Assembly: GCF_003574625.1 (NCBI RefSeq)
Contig: NZ_QNUJ01000007.1
Coordinates: forward strand, 62,001 to 126,000
DNA: 64,000 bases
Reading direction: 5' to 3'
Origin: Shinella zoogloeoides
Lineage (GTDB): Bacteria; Pseudomonadota; Alphaproteobacteria; Rhizobiales; Rhizobiaceae
Shown: positions 54,711-64,000 of the stretch, piece by piece
Layout of the letters: the number at the start of each line of letters is the position of its first letter
How positions within the stretch are numbered: the first letter of the stretch is position 1
Notes under the pieces: generated by a model
Told to the model about the DNA's origin: nothing
Database searches by the model: none
What the model saw: only the letters and a program-made list of their open reading frames with translations
Position numbers and translations under genes: made by a program

Positions 54711-55751
54711 ATGACCACCGAAATCACCATCCGCCGGCCTGACGACTGGCACCTGCACCTGCGCGACGGCGCCATGCTCGAAGGCGTGATCGGCGATACC
54801 AGCCGCCACTTTGCCCGCGCCATCATCATGCCGAACCTGGTGCCCCCGGTCGTCACCACCGCCGACGCCACGGCCTACCGCGACCGCATCCTCGCCGCCG
54901 TGCCGAAGGGCGATCGCTTCGAGCCGCTGATGACGCTCTATCTCACAGAGCACACCAATCCCGACGACGTCGAGGCCGGCTACAGGAGCGGCCTCATCCG
55001 CGCGGTGAAGCTGTACCCCGCCGGCGCGACGACCAATTCCCATGGCGGCGTGCGCGACATGGACAAGGCGATGCCGGTGCTGGAGCGCATGGCGAAGATC
55101 GGCCTGACGCTCTGCGTGCATGGCGAGGTCACGACGCCCGAGGTCGACATCTTCGACCGCGAGGCGGTGTTCATCGAGACGGTGCTGGACCCGCTGCGCA
55201 AGCGCCTGCCCGAGCTGCGCGTGACCATGGAGCATGTGACGACGAAGAACGGCGTCGACTATATCAAGGCGGCGAAGGACAATCTCGCCGGCTCGATCAC
55301 CACCCATCACCTGATCATCAACCGCAACGCCATCCTCGTCGGCGGTATCAAGCCGCATTACTACTGCCTGCCCGTCGCCAAGCGCGAGGAGCACCGGCTG
55401 GCGCTGCGCGCCGCCGCCACTTCCGGCGACAGCCGCTTCTTCCTCGGCACGGACAGCGCGCCGCATGTCGATCCGCTGAAGGAGTGCGCCTGCGGCTGCG
55501 CCGGCGTCTACACGTCGATCAATACGATGAGCTGCCTTGCCCATGTCTTCGAGCAGGACGGCGCGCTCGACAAGCTTGAAGCCTTCGCCTCGCTGAACGG
55601 CCCGGCCTGGTACGGCCTGCCGGCGAACGAGGAGACGATCCGTCTCGTCAGGCGCGAGGAGGCCGTGGCCTTCCCGGCCAAGATCGAGACCGGGGCGGGG
55701 CCGGTGACGGTGTTCGACCCGATGTTCCCGCTGCATTGGGATGTAGCCTAG
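54711..55751 (+). CDS. pyrC: dihydroorotase
   Basis: 346-residue class II dihydroorotase of de novo pyrimidine synthesis, converting carbamoyl-aspartate to dihydroorotate. Zinc ligands: His-His in [14 protein letters not shown], carboxylated Lys in [13 protein letters not shown], His in [13 protein letters not shown] and [11 protein letters not shown], and Asp in [10 protein letters not shown]-terminal [13 protein letters not shown] also matches. 58 bp after frcK; no other pyr gene is next to it. Start ATG 54711 with GGAGA upstream. Confidence 0.96.
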   Translation: MTTEITIRRPDDWHLHLRDGAMLEGVIGDTSRHFARAIIMPNLVPPVVTTADATAYRDRILAAVPKGDRFEPLMTLYLTEHTNPDDVEAGYRSGLIRAVKLYPAGATTNSHGGVRDMDKAMPVLERMAKIGLTLCVHGEVTTPEVDIFDREAVFIETVLDPLRKRLPELRVTMEHVTTKNGVDYIKAAKDNLAGSITTHHLIINRNAILVGGIKPHYYCLPVAKREEHRLALRAAATSGDSRFFLGTDSAPHVDPLKECACGCAGVYTSINTMSCLAHVFEQDGALDKLEAFASLNGPAWYGLPANEETIRLVRREEAVAFPAKIETGAGPVTVFDPMFPLHWDVA

Positions 55752-55754
55752 CCA

Positions 55755-56516
55755 TCAGATGAAGGGCCGCGGTCCGCGCTGCAGCCCTTCCCAGCCCGCC
55801 AGCGCCAGCAGCCCCTCGGGGTCGAGAATTTCGCAGCCCCGATCCTGCCAGCGCATCAGCTTGCGGTCCGCCAGCTTGCGCAACGTCTTGTTCGTATGGA
55901 CGAGCGACAGGCCGAGCGTATCGGCCACGTGCTGCTGGGTGATCGGGACGACCCGTTTGCCGCCGCTCATGCCGGATAGATGGGCGCGCTGGTGCAGGAA
56001 GGAAATGAGATAGGCGGTGCGCTCCAGCGCCGTGCGCCGCCCGACGCTGAGCAGGTGCTCGTCGAGGATGCTTTCCTCCTGCGCCGCGATCCAGGTAAGA
56101 TCGTAGGCGAGCGAGGCATGGCGCTCGAAAAGCCGTCCCAGCTTGGAGCGCTCGAAGAGACAGAGCGTCACGGATGTCAGCGCCTCGACGGAGTGGTCCA
56201 TCTCCCCCATCAGGCTGCCCTGGAGGCCGATGAGGTCGCCGGGCAGCACATAGTTCATGATCTGCCGCCGCCCGTCCGGCAGCAGCTTGTAGCGGAACGC
56301 CCAGCCGGAGAGCACGGTAAAGAGATGGGCGCTGTGCATGCCCTCGACGAGGATCGTCGCGCCGCGCTCGGCGGACAGTTCCCCGCTCTTGAACTGCGAG
56401 ACGAACTCCAGCTCCTTCGCTGAAAAATCGCGGAAATCCGGAAGACTGCGCAGGGGACACTGCTGGCAGGGCGTGCGCCATCGGGTTTTCTGGTTGGCCG
56501 CCGTTCCGCTCGCCAT
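55755..56516 (-). CDS. Crp/Fnr-family regulator with N-terminal CxxC
   Basis: 253 residues. The N-terminus RTPCQQCPLRSLPDFRDFS has a CxxC pair and no other Fnr-type Cys cluster. The cyclic-nucleotide-like barrel follows, with HLFTVLSGWAFRYKLLPDGRRQIMNYVLPGDLIGL. The helix-turn-helix is VVPITQQHVADTLGLSLVHTNKTLRKL, of the FnrN/NnrR-like group common in rhizobia. Start 56516 with GGAGG upstream. It has convergent overlap-free contact with pyrC and is divergent from the receiver gene. Signal unknown. Confidence 0.85.
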   Translation of the reverse strand: MASGTAANQKTRWRTPCQQCPLRSLPDFRDFSAKELEFVSQFKSGELSAERGATILVEGMHSAHLFTVLSGWAFRYKLLPDGRRQIMNYVLPGDLIGLQGSLMGEMDHSVEALTSVTLCLFERSKLGRLFERHASLAYDLTWIAAQEESILDEHLLSVGRRTALERTAYLISFLHQRAHLSGMSGGKRVVPITQQHVADTLGLSLVHTNKTLRKLADRKLMRWQDRGCEILDPEGLLALAGWEGLQRGPRPFI

Positions 56517-56693
56517 CGTGCCTCCGCTCTCGGGACTGGCCATGCAAACGCGGCACGCGCGCGCTTGTTCCATCGCGCAGGCACTATGTCTTATTTAAAT
56601 GACACCCTCTGCCCCCCGGCCCACAGTCCGCCCTCCCGAACCGCTCGCTTTGCGGTTCCACATGGATGACACATGGATAGGAGTGCGGGCGCC

Positions 56694-57065
56694 ATGAAGC
56701 CTTCTCTGCCGCACATCTTGATCGCCGAACGCGAATTCCTGATCGCGCTCGATGCGGAGTATCTGATCAAGTCGGCACTCGATTGCCGTATCACGCTGCT
56801 CCGGCCGGAGCAGGTCGACCAATGGGACGCGGCGGCGCTGGCGGATGTCGATCTCTGCCTGTTCGATGTGCCGCTCGACGCTTCGCCGGCCGCAAGGCGC
56901 ATCGAACGGCTGGTCGAGGCGCGCGTGCCGCTGCTGTTCACCAGCCTCGGCGATCTGCATGCCGGCGGTGTGGAGGGCTTCGAGGTCATTCCCGTCGCCC
57001 GCAAGCCCTATGACGGCGAGACGCTGCTTGCGCTTGTCCGGGAACGGCTGCGGCAAACGCCGTAG
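56694..57065 (+). CDS. single-domain receiver-like protein, altered acidic pocket
   Basis: 123 residues from ATG 56694 (MKPSLPHILIAEREF); ATG 56673 adds seven residues and is also possible. Receiver fold: first strand HILIAEREFLI, phosphoacceptor Asp in DLCLFDVPLD, Thr in VPLLFTSLGD, Lys in VARKPYDGETLL. The usual acidic pair after the first strand (ED or DD) is ER, so one metal-binding acid is missing. No output domain. Such stand-alone receivers occur in rhizobia with small histidine kinases; none is adjacent. Confidence 0.8.
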   Translation: MKPSLPHILIAEREFLIALDAEYLIKSALDCRITLLRPEQVDQWDAAALADVDLCLFDVPLDASPAARRIERLVEARVPLLFTSLGDLHAGGVEGFEVIPVARKPYDGETLLALVRERLRQTP

Positions 57066-57082
57066 CCGTTCCGTAAGGCCGA

Positions 57083-57532
57083 TCAGAACTGACGGCCGAG
57101 CTTCGCGTCGACGGAATGGCCGTTGGCGCCGCGGATTGCGAAGAACAACAGGATGAGCGTCCAGAGGATCGACTTCTCGGCGCCCATCACGCCTTCGCCC
57201 TGCACCACGCCGTGGAAATAGATGGTGACGGCCAGCACGATCGTCGCGGCGAAGGCGGCCGGACGCGTGAAGAGGCCGATTGCGATCAGGATGCCGCCGA
57301 AGAACTCGGTCGCCGAAAGCAGCGGCGACCAGAAGGCGCCCGGATAGAAGCCGAGGCTCTCCACCATGCCGCTCGCGCCGAAGGGGTTGAGGATCTTGCC
57401 ATAGCCGTGGGTGGCGAGAAGCAGGCCGGCGGCCACGCGCAGGATCGTTTCGGCGCCGTCATGCAAGGCGGCATAGAGACCGCCCAGCGCGGGAACGATG
57501 AGGCGGGGACGGTTGGTGGCAAGCTCGGTCAT
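57083..57532 (-). CDS. DoxX-family membrane protein
   Basis: 149-residue protein with four hydrophobic segments typical of DoxX/DoxD: TILRVAAGLLLATHGYGKIL (first), FFGGILIAIGLFTRPAAFAATIVLAVTIYFH, then ILWTLILLFFAIRG. Start 57532 (MTELATNRPR) with CAGGAGCC upstream. The family is linked to redox functions in the membrane and to organic hydroperoxide or thiol stress, but the exact role is open. Confidence 0.88.
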   Translation of the reverse strand: MTELATNRPRLIVPALGGLYAALHDGAETILRVAAGLLLATHGYGKILNPFGASGMVESLGFYPGAFWSPLLSATEFFGGILIAIGLFTRPAAFAATIVLAVTIYFHGVVQGEGVMGAEKSILWTLILLFFAIRGANGHSVDAKLGRQF

Positions 57533-57711
57533 GGAGGCTCCTGTCGGAATGTTGCAGTGCGGCATCTCTCGGCGATGAAGCCGGCTGCGGCAAGATGTCC
57601 CGCGACAAAACTTGATAAATTAAGGTGACATTTACGTGAGCGGCCGCCACGCGCGGCGTGCCAAGCGCGGCCTGCTGCTATATGCTGCGCGGATCGAAGA
57701 GGGAGATCGGC

Positions 57712-58011
57712 ATGTCCGGGCAGAAGCCGCGCGTTTCCATATTGTATTGCACCCAGTGCAACTGGCTGCTCCGCGCCGGCTGGATGGCCCAGGAGCTGCT
57801 GTCGACCTTCTCCGATTCGCTCGGCGAAGTGGCGCTCGTTCCCGGCACCGGCGGTAATTTCGAGATTCGTGTCGGCGAGGCGCTCGTCTGGGAGCGCAAG
57901 CGGGACGGCGGCTTTCCCGGCCCGAAGGAGCTGAAGCAGCGCGTGCGCGACATCATCGAGCCGGAGCGCGATCTCGGGCACACCGACCGCGCCGGCAGCG
58001 ACCATCCGTGA
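57712..58011 (+). CDS. SelT/SelW/SelH-family redox protein
   Basis: 99 residues. RVSILYCTQCNWLLRAGWMAQELL carries the CxxC redox motif of the Rdx family at the end of the first strand; VGEALVWERKRDGGFPGPKELKQRVRD closes the fold, as in SelW-like proteins. It uses Cys in place of the selenocysteine of animal SelW. Start 57712 with GAGGGAGA upstream. Likely thioredoxin-like, acting in the cytoplasm; partner unknown. Confidence 0.88.
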   Translation: MSGQKPRVSILYCTQCNWLLRAGWMAQELLSTFSDSLGEVALVPGTGGNFEIRVGEALVWERKRDGGFPGPKELKQRVRDIIEPERDLGHTDRAGSDHP

Positions 58012-58013
58012 AA

Positions 58014-58041
58014 CGAAAACGGCGGGCCGGAGCCCGCCGTT
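58014..58041 (-). terminator. terminator of the BA14K gene
   Basis: AACGGCGGGC-cgga-GCCCGCCGTT is a perfect 10-bp stem (58018-58041). On the minus strand it continues TTTCGTTTC, giving a terminator about 30 bp beyond the gene at 58068-58454. Confidence 0.8.
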
Positions 58042-58067
58042 CATCGGTGCCGATCCGGCCCCATGGC

Positions 58068-58454
58068 TTACCGGTAGGGCGAATAGCACACCCGGTAGAT
58101 GCCGCGGCCCGCATGGTAGCGATTGCTGCCCGGGTCATAGGTGCGGTAGCGGTTGAGGCACCAGCGCACATGCGCGCTCCGCCCGCCGCCATAATAGCGT
58201 GGGCGCTCGTAGCGCGGGCGATAGTAGCGCCGCTCATAGCCGTAATAGGGCCGGTAGTGGTGACGCCGGTAATAGGGGCGGCGTTCCCAGCCGCAGCCAT
58301 AGCCGACGCAGAACTGGGCCTCGGTGACGTTGTTCTGCGCCTGTGCATTCATGGCCGGCACGGCGAGCGGAGCGGCCTCGGCCGCCCCCATGGGCGCGAT
58401 TGCGGAGGCGATGCCCATTGCGCAACCGAAAACGAGATTTCGAATCTTCGACAT
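58068..58454 (-). CDS. BA14K-family secreted protein
   Basis: 128 residues. Signal peptide MSKIRNLVFGCAMGIASAIA with cleavage around AAEA. The mid part is rich in Tyr and Arg (RRPYYRRHHYRPYYGYERRYY). The C-terminal BA14K motif is HVRWCLNRYRTYDPGSNRYH followed by GRGIYRVCYSPY. Named after an immunogenic Brucella protein thought to bind mannose-like sugars or affect lipopolysaccharide. Two Cys of the motif likely pair. Own terminator downstream; GAGGATC ribosome site. Confidence 0.85.
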   Translation of the reverse strand: MSKIRNLVFGCAMGIASAIAPMGAAEAAPLAVPAMNAQAQNNVTEAQFCVGYGCGWERRPYYRRHHYRPYYGYERRYYRPRYERPRYYGGGRSAHVRWCLNRYRTYDPGSNRYHAGRGIYRVCYSPYR

Positions 58455-58601
58455 GTGATCCTCACTGTTTCTGGCGGGATATTTCCCGGTCACGTCCCTG
58501 TTTTGTATTACGTTCACGCATTTTGTTTTATTCATGATCGCGGCCCCGCATGAAGGGGATGTATCGCCGGATTTTCGATCCGCAAGAGGCGTGAGGACAG
58601 C

Positions 58602-60032
58602 ATGAGCCTGAAATTCGGAACCAGTGGCCTGCGCGGCCTGTCGGTGGATCTGGAAGGGCCGGCGAGCGCGCTCTACGCCACGGCCTTCGCGCGCCATCTC
58701 CTGGCGGCGGGCCTTGCCCGGCCGGGCGACGAGATACTGGTCGGTCGCGATTTCCGCGCCTCCAGCCCCGCCATTTCCGCCATCGCCGTCGCCGCGCTGC
58801 GCAAGGCGGGCCTTGCCCCGCGCGATTGCGGCGTGCTGCCGACGCCGGCGCTGGCTTTGCTCGGCCTTCAAGGCCGGGCCGCCTGCCTGATGGTGACCGG
58901 CTCGCACATCCCCGCCGACCGCAACGGCATCAAGTTCTACCGGCCGGACGGCGAGATCGACAAGGCGGACGAGGCGGCGATCACTGCCGCCGCCGAGGCG
59001 ATCCGCGCCGAAGGCACGGTCTTCGACGCCGCTGAGGAAAGCGCGGAGGATCGCCACGAGGCCGCCATGGCGCTCTATGGCGAACGCAACCGCAGGCTTC
59101 TGCCGGAGGGCAGCCTCTCCGGCCTTCGCGTCGGCGTCTACCAGCATTCCACCGTGGCGCGCGATCTCTTCGTCTCGGTGCTCGCTCATTACGGCGCGGA
59201 TGTCGTCGCGCTCGGCCGGTCGGAGAACTTCGTTCCGGTGGATACCGAGGCCGTCTCCGCCGAGACCGTCGCGCTCCTGCAGCAGTGGGCGCTGGAGTAT
59301 GGCCTGCATGCGATCGTCTCAGCCGACGGTGACGGCGACCGGCCGCTCGTCGCCGACGAGACCGGCGCGCCGATCCGCGGCGATCTCGTTGGCCTCATCG
59401 CCAGCCGCTTCCTCGGCGCAAGCGTCGTGGCGACCCCCGTTACCTCCAATTCCGGCATCGAGGCCGCGGTCGGCGGCAGGGTGCTGCGCACGAAGGTCGG
59501 CTCGCCCTATGTGATCGCCGCGATGAACGAGGCGGTCGCCGCGGGCGGGAAAGCCGTTGCGGGGTTCGAGGCCAATGGCGGAACGCTGACGGCGACGCCC
59601 TTCACGGTGAACGGCGAAACGCTCGCGCCGCTGCCGACCCGCGACAGCCTGATGCCGATCCTCGCCGTGCTGGCGCTGAGGGCGGCCGAGGAGCGCCCGC
59701 TCTCGCAGATCGCCGTGGGCTTTGCGCTGCCGGCCGCCGCGAGCGACCGGCTGGAGAATTTTCCGGTCGAGACGAGCGCCGCGCTGATGGCGGAGTTGCG
59801 GTCGGGCGCCGCCCCGCTCGCTGCGTTCCTGGCGTCCATCGGCGTACCCCGGAAGGTGAGCGACATCGACGGGCTGCGCGTGACGCTGGAGGATGCAAGC
59901 GTCATCCATTTCCGCCCCTCCGGCAATGCGCCGGAAATGCGCTGCTACGTGGAGGCCGCCGACGAGACCGCCGCCGTCCGCTTGCTGGAGGCCGGCCTCG
60001 CCCGCATCCGCGAATGGGCGATGAGCCGCTGA
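58602..60032 (+). CDS. phosphohexomutase (phosphomannomutase-like)
   Basis: 476-residue alpha-D-phosphohexomutase. Domain 1 has the phospho-serine loop CLMVTGSHIPADRNGIKF, metal loop VSADGDGDRPLVADE, sugar-binding loop GFEANGG and phosphate-binding RPSGNAPEMRCY. The loop order is intact, so it should be active; which of phosphomannose, phosphoglucose or phosphoglucosamine it prefers is not clear from the motifs. The GFEANGG variant is typical of ManB/NoeK-type proteins in rhizobia. Feeds envelope polysaccharide synthesis. Confidence 0.88.
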   Translation: MSLKFGTSGLRGLSVDLEGPASALYATAFARHLLAAGLARPGDEILVGRDFRASSPAISAIAVAALRKAGLAPRDCGVLPTPALALLGLQGRAACLMVTGSHIPADRNGIKFYRPDGEIDKADEAAITAAAEAIRAEGTVFDAAEESAEDRHEAAMALYGERNRRLLPEGSLSGLRVGVYQHSTVARDLFVSVLAHYGADVVALGRSENFVPVDTEAVSAETVALLQQWALEYGLHAIVSADGDGDRPLVADETGAPIRGDLVGLIASRFLGASVVATPVTSNSGIEAAVGGRVLRTKVGSPYVIAAMNEAVAAGGKAVAGFEANGGTLTATPFTVNGETLAPLPTRDSLMPILAVLALRAAEERPLSQIAVGFALPAAASDRLENFPVETSAALMAELRSGAAPLAAFLASIGVPRKVSDIDGLRVTLEDASVIHFRPSGNAPEMRCYVEAADETAAVRLLEAGLARIREWAMSR

Positions 60033-60084
60033 GCGGCTTTTCGAAGCTTTTCGCCAAGCTGTTGCGAAAACTTCAAAAAGCCTG

Positions 60085-60113
60085 TTGACACCGGAGGGCG
60101 GGCCTTCTACATG
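60085..60113 (+). promoter_or_regulatory. promoter of tRNA-Leu
   Basis: TTGACA (60085-60090), a 17-base spacer, then TACATG (60108-60113). The start of the mature tRNA lies 10 bases later. The -35 is perfect and the -10 is fair. Confidence 0.65.
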
Positions 60114-60123
60114 GCTCTCCGTC

Positions 60124-60210
60124 GCCCAGATGGCGGAATTGGTAGACGCGCCAGCTTCAGGTGCTGGTACTCGAAAGGGTGTGGAGGTTCGAGTCCTCTT
60201 CTGGGCACCA
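60124..60210 (+). tRNA. tRNA-Leu (anticodon CAG)
   Basis: 87 bases including encoded CCA. Acceptor stem GCCCAGA pairs with TCTGGGC. The anticodon stem CCAGC/GCTGG encloses the loop TTCAGGT, giving anticodon CAG, which reads CTG. The long variable arm (TACTCGAAAGGGTGT) is of class II type, as for Leu. T arm GGTTCGAGTCC is standard. Complete and undamaged. Confidence 0.97.
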
Positions 60211-60241
60211 AATTCCCGTTCCGGATTTTCCGGAATATGTC

Positions 60242-60269
60242 AAAAAGCCCGGCCTTGCCGGGCTTTTTT
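60242..60269 (+). terminator. terminator of tRNA-Leu
   Basis: AAAAAGCCCGGC-ctt-GCCGGGCTTTTTT: 12-bp stem with T run, 31 bases after the tRNA. Confidence 0.92.
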
Positions 60270-60402
60270 GTTGCCCTGCGGCAGGCTCGCACCGCTTCTT
60301 TTCCGGCAAAGCAGAATCTTCCCCTCGCGCCCTTGCGTGACGGGCGCGATCGGCACATAAGCCTTGAAAATAATCAACTGCCTTTCTGACATCAGGATCA
60401 TC

Positions 60403-61545
60403 GTGGGCCAATCTCAACACGATGCCCGAAAAGCGGGCATTCTGTCTAAATTCCGGCTGTTCAGTCCCATTCTCGCCGGCGCCACGCTCAAGGAACGCCT
60501 CATCGGCTGCCTCGGGGCCCTGATCGGCATTTGCCTCACCGGCCTCGTCTGCGGTTATTTCATGGGCAACGATGTCCACCTGCCGCTGATCGTCGCGCCC
60601 GTCGGCGCCTCGGCCGTGCTGCTCTTCGCGGTGCCGGCAAGTCCGCTGGCCCAGCCCTGGTCCATCGTCGGCGGCAACACGATTTCCGCTTTCGTCGGCG
60701 TGACGGTGCTGACGCTCGTCAAGGATCCGGCCATCGCCATCGGCCTTGCCGTGGCGCTCGCGATCCTCGCCATGTCGCTCACCCGCTCGCTGCATCCGCC
60801 GGGCGGCGCAGCGGCGCTCACCGCGGTCATCGGCGGGGCGGCGGTCACCCGGGCCGGTTTCTGGTTCCCGCTGGTGCCGGTCGCCCTCAATTCGATGATG
60901 CTGGTCGCCCTCGGCATCGTGTTCCATCGCCTTTCAGGACGGCAGTATCCGCACCGCCAGACAGTCGCCCCCGTCAATACGCACAAGACGGCCGACCCGC
61001 CGGCCGCCTTCCGCGTCGGCTTCAACACCGAGGATATCGACGCCGCCGTCGCCAACCTCAACGAAACGCTCGACATCAGCCGCGCCGACCTCGACACCCT
61101 GCTGCGGCAGGTCGAGCTGCAGGCGCTGCTTCGCCAGCGAGGCGAGCTCACCTGCGCCGACATCATGTCCCGCGACGTGGTGACGGTTGAGGCGGGGGCC
61201 ACCGCCGACGAGGCGCGCACGCTCCTCCTCGATCACGATATCCGCACGCTGCCGGTGCTCGACGGCGGCCGTCTGGTCGGCACGGTGGGGCTGCGCGAAC
61301 TCGCCGCAATAGTGCCCTCCGCCCATCTGCCGGTGTCCGAGGCCGCGACGGCAAGTCCCTCGGACCGCGCGATCGGCCTCATCCCGCGCCTCACCGACGG
61401 CATGATCCACGCCGTGGTGGTGATCGACGAGGCGCGCCGCGTCGTCGGCATCATCTCCCAGACCGATCTTCTGGCCACGCTCGCAAAGAGCCTTTCCCAG
61501 ACCGGCTCGCCCGCCCTGATGGGCGGCCACGGACAGGGGATTTGA
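60403..61545 (+). CDS. HPP-family membrane protein with CBS domain pair
   Basis: 380 residues. HPP domain, four membrane segments from LKERLIGCLGALIGICLTGLV, with LPLIVAPVGASAVLLFAVPASPLAQPW and the name-giving RSLHPPGGAAALTAVIGGAAV. A linker follows, then two CBS motifs (residues about 260-370) with ADIMSRDVVTVEAGATADEARTLL and HDIRTLPVLDGGRLVGTVGL. HPP proteins of chloroplasts and cyanobacteria carry nitrite; the CBS pair may sense adenylates. GTG 60403 is chosen for AGGA upstream; TTG at 60364 is possible. gdhA starts 90 bp later. Confidence 0.85.
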   Translation: MGQSQHDARKAGILSKFRLFSPILAGATLKERLIGCLGALIGICLTGLVCGYFMGNDVHLPLIVAPVGASAVLLFAVPASPLAQPWSIVGGNTISAFVGVTVLTLVKDPAIAIGLAVALAILAMSLTRSLHPPGGAAALTAVIGGAAVTRAGFWFPLVPVALNSMMLVALGIVFHRLSGRQYPHRQTVAPVNTHKTADPPAAFRVGFNTEDIDAAVANLNETLDISRADLDTLLRQVELQALLRQRGELTCADIMSRDVVTVEAGATADEARTLLLDHDIRTLPVLDGGRLVGTVGLRELAAIVPSAHLPVSEAATASPSDRAIGLIPRLTDGMIHAVVVIDEARRVVGIISQTDLLATLAKSLSQTGSPALMGGHGQGI

Positions 61546-62988
<1,443 letters not shown>

Positions 62989-62992
62989 TCGC

Positions 62993-63046
62993 CCGGAGCG
63001 TTTTCGCGTTTCTCCGAATCGCGAAAACGCTCCGGCTCTTTGTTGT
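62993..63046 (+). terminator. strong hairpin after gdhA
   Basis: CCGGAGCGTTTTCGCG (62993-63008) and its exact complement CGCGAAAACGCTCCGG (63020-63035) form a 16-bp stem with an 11-base loop, followed by CTCTTTGTTGT. It fits a terminator and belongs to a repeat type seen in rhizobia. Confidence 0.85.
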
Positions 63047-63095
63047 CGCATTTCCGAACGCTAAACCGCTTCGCACTTTTGCTGGAAATGCTCTG
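63046..63095. repeat. dispersed repeat GAGCATTTCCAGCAAAAGTGCG, copy 2 (inverted)
   Basis: The minus strand reads AGCATTTCCAGCAAAAGTGC, then GAAGCGGTTTAGCGTTCGG and AAATGCG, matching the element at 25396-25445 over about 45 bases with few changes. No gene lies in it. It adjoins the gdhA hairpin, as the first copy adjoins the OmpA-like gene. Confidence 0.75.
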
Positions 63096-63105
63096 GCCTT
63101 CAGCC

Positions 63106-63630
63106 TCATGCAGCCGACGGCCCCGGACCCGATCCGGGGCCGTTTTCGTTGGCGGCAACGAAGCCGCGCCCCGCAAGCCCGCCCGCAATGAGCCGGAACG
63201 CCGGCCGGGCGTCGGGCGCAAGGTCGGGTATCTCCGCGGCGGCCGGCTGATAGTGCACCTTTTCCAGCACCAGCCAGTCGCGCCGCTCTTCCGGCCGGTC
63301 GAAATGGATCGTTTCGCCCTCGCGCAGCCCGAGGAGGGCAAGGCCGTAGAAGGTGGTGATGGGCAGGAAGGCGCTGCCCGGCGCATAGACGCGCGGCAGG
63401 CAGAGCGTGCGGCTGTCGGTCAGCCCGCTGGCGCAGCGGAAGGTGATGCGCGCATCGACTGTCGCAAGCCCCGCCGGCAGCGGGGCATCCAGCGGCAGGC
63501 GTCCCAGCGAAAGCTTGCGCTTCAGCAGCCTGAACCATTCGTCCGTCAACGGCGGCCGGTCGTGCAGCAGCTTTTCCAGCACATAGCCGTCCCGCGCCGT
63601 GAGCAATCCGGGATCCCGTCCCATCGTCAT
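63106..63630 (-). CDS. Rnk/GreA-C-terminal-domain protein
   Basis: 174 residues from ATG 63630 (63624 is an alternative two codons later). The C-terminal half is the GreA/GreB C-terminal barrel, as used by Rnk, with the FRCASGLTDSRTLCLPRVYAPGSAFLPITTFYGLALLGLREGETI block. The N-terminal part LLTARDGYVLEKLLHDRPPL is like the short helical lead of Rnk, not the coiled coil of GreA. Probably binds RNA polymerase near the secondary channel. Upstream of it on the same strand lies another protein of this type. Confidence 0.75.
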   Translation of the reverse strand: MTMGRDPGLLTARDGYVLEKLLHDRPPLTDEWFRLLKRKLSLGRLPLDAPLPAGLATVDARITFRCASGLTDSRTLCLPRVYAPGSAFLPITTFYGLALLGLREGETIHFDRPEERRDWLVLEKVHYQPAAAEIPDLAPDARPAFRLIAGGLAGRGFVAANENGPGSGPGPSAA

Positions 63631-63784
63631 TCTCCATCCTGCCCGCGTTTGTGCGGGGTGTCCTCTTTCATGGTGGAGACGCCCCCTGGCCGCGCATGCG
63701 GCGCAGGGGGTCACGATCCTGCGACGAGGCAACCTCCGATGCGCCCGGACTGGGAAAAGGACAGGAACTTCATGGCGAAGGGCC

Positions 63785-64000
63785 TTACGAGGCGCGGGCC
63801 GTGTCCGGCGCGCCGGCATGGACGGCGATGACATTGAGACGGCGCACGCGCCCGTCCCGGGCGGCCCATTCGATGGACTGGCCGGCGGAAAGGCCGAGAA
63901 GCGCGGCGCCGACCGGCGTCAGCACGGAAATGCGCTGGCGCGAAATGTCGGCATCCTTCGGGAAGACGAGCTCGGCGGTCTGCGGCGCCTCGTCGTCGAT
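63785..64000 (-). CDS. rnk: Rnk-type nucleoside diphosphate kinase regulator, N-terminus cut by window
   Basis: 72 codons visible; the 5' part is beyond the window. VFPKDADISRQRISVLTPVGAALLGLSAGQSIEWAAR is the GreA/GreB C-terminal domain of the Rnk group, ending with RVRRLNVIAVHAGAPDTARAS. It lies about 150 bp upstream of a second protein with the same domain, so a tandem pair. Regulates RNA polymerase by analogy with Rnk; partial, so not certain. Confidence 0.75.
   Translation of the reverse strand: MDDEAPQTAELVFPKDADISRQRISVLTPVGAALLGLSAGQSIEWAARDGRVRRLNVIAVHAGAPDTARAS

Noticed and set aside
57712-58011. Selenocysteine in the SelW-like protein
   Set aside because: The redox motif codes CTQC with ordinary Cys codons; no in-frame TGA and no need for a SECIS element.

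Overview
This window is ordinary chromosomal DNA from an alphaproteobacterium, most likely a member of the Rhizobiaceae (Rhizobium, Ensifer, Agrobacterium or Shinella). The case rests on four things: the paired order glk-mgsA, the complete fructose locus frcR / frcB-frcC-frcA-frcK known from Sinorhizobium meliloti, an Irr-type iron control element in front of a membrane-bound ferritin gene (mbfA), and several families of short palindromic repeats typical of rhizobial chromosomes. Base composition is high in G+C throughout, so long antisense open frames are common and have been ignored. Genus cannot be fixed from the sequence alone. I see no prophage, insertion sequence, CRISPR array, rRNA or conjugation gene. 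One tRNA gene, tRNA-Leu(CAG), is present.

Layout. 1-2641: C-terminally cut ABC exporter, glucokinase, methylglyoxal synthase. 2800-9900: murein endopeptidase mepA divergent from the peptide importer operon yejABEF. 9915-16950: ghrA-like reductase, a small secreted protein, a YbaK-type deacylase, an M29 aminopeptidase, a pecS/pecM-like divergent pair with two perfect palindromes between the genes, an NAD(P)H oxidoreductase and xseA. 17020-21052: a compact envelope-glycan cassette (GT-C-like membrane protein, divergent from a polyprenyl-phosphate GT2, a methyltransferase and a small multidrug-resistance-type flippase). 21042-27420: XRE regulator with a divergent membrane gene, acetylpolyamine amidohydrolase, EamA exporters, OmpA-like lipoprotein, YiiX-like amidase, mbfA. 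27528-37273: the translation block pheT, pheS, an unusual kinase-like gene, rplT, rpmI, infC (ATT start codon), then a hydrolase, a BTLCP peptidase and lepA.

37335-48852 is a run of small metabolic and regulatory genes (MFS, XRE-cupin/GNAT, Gfo/Idh/MocA, two aldo-keto reductases, LysR, MocR). It includes two oddities side by side: a miniature flagellar rod-like protein and an isolated second-copy-like F0 ATP synthase subunit a. 48926-54652 is the fructose locus, with a FucU/RbsD mutarotase gene attached to the divergent ROK regulator. 54711-64000 holds pyrC, a Crp/Fnr regulator, a receiver-only protein, DoxX, a SelW-like protein, a BA14K protein, a phosphohexomutase, tRNA-Leu, an HPP-CBS membrane protein, NADP glutamate dehydrogenase and two tandem Rnk/GreA-C proteins, the last cut by the window edge.

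The genes work together in four visible groups: peptide uptake with wall turnover (mepA, yej), fructose uptake and phosphorylation (frc), translation (pheST, L20/L35, IF3, LepA, YbaK, tRNA-Leu), and lipid-linked sugar transfer to an envelope acceptor (17020-21052). The last is the best candidate for an undescribed system. The rest looks like core genome with short regulatory sites of unusual clarity.
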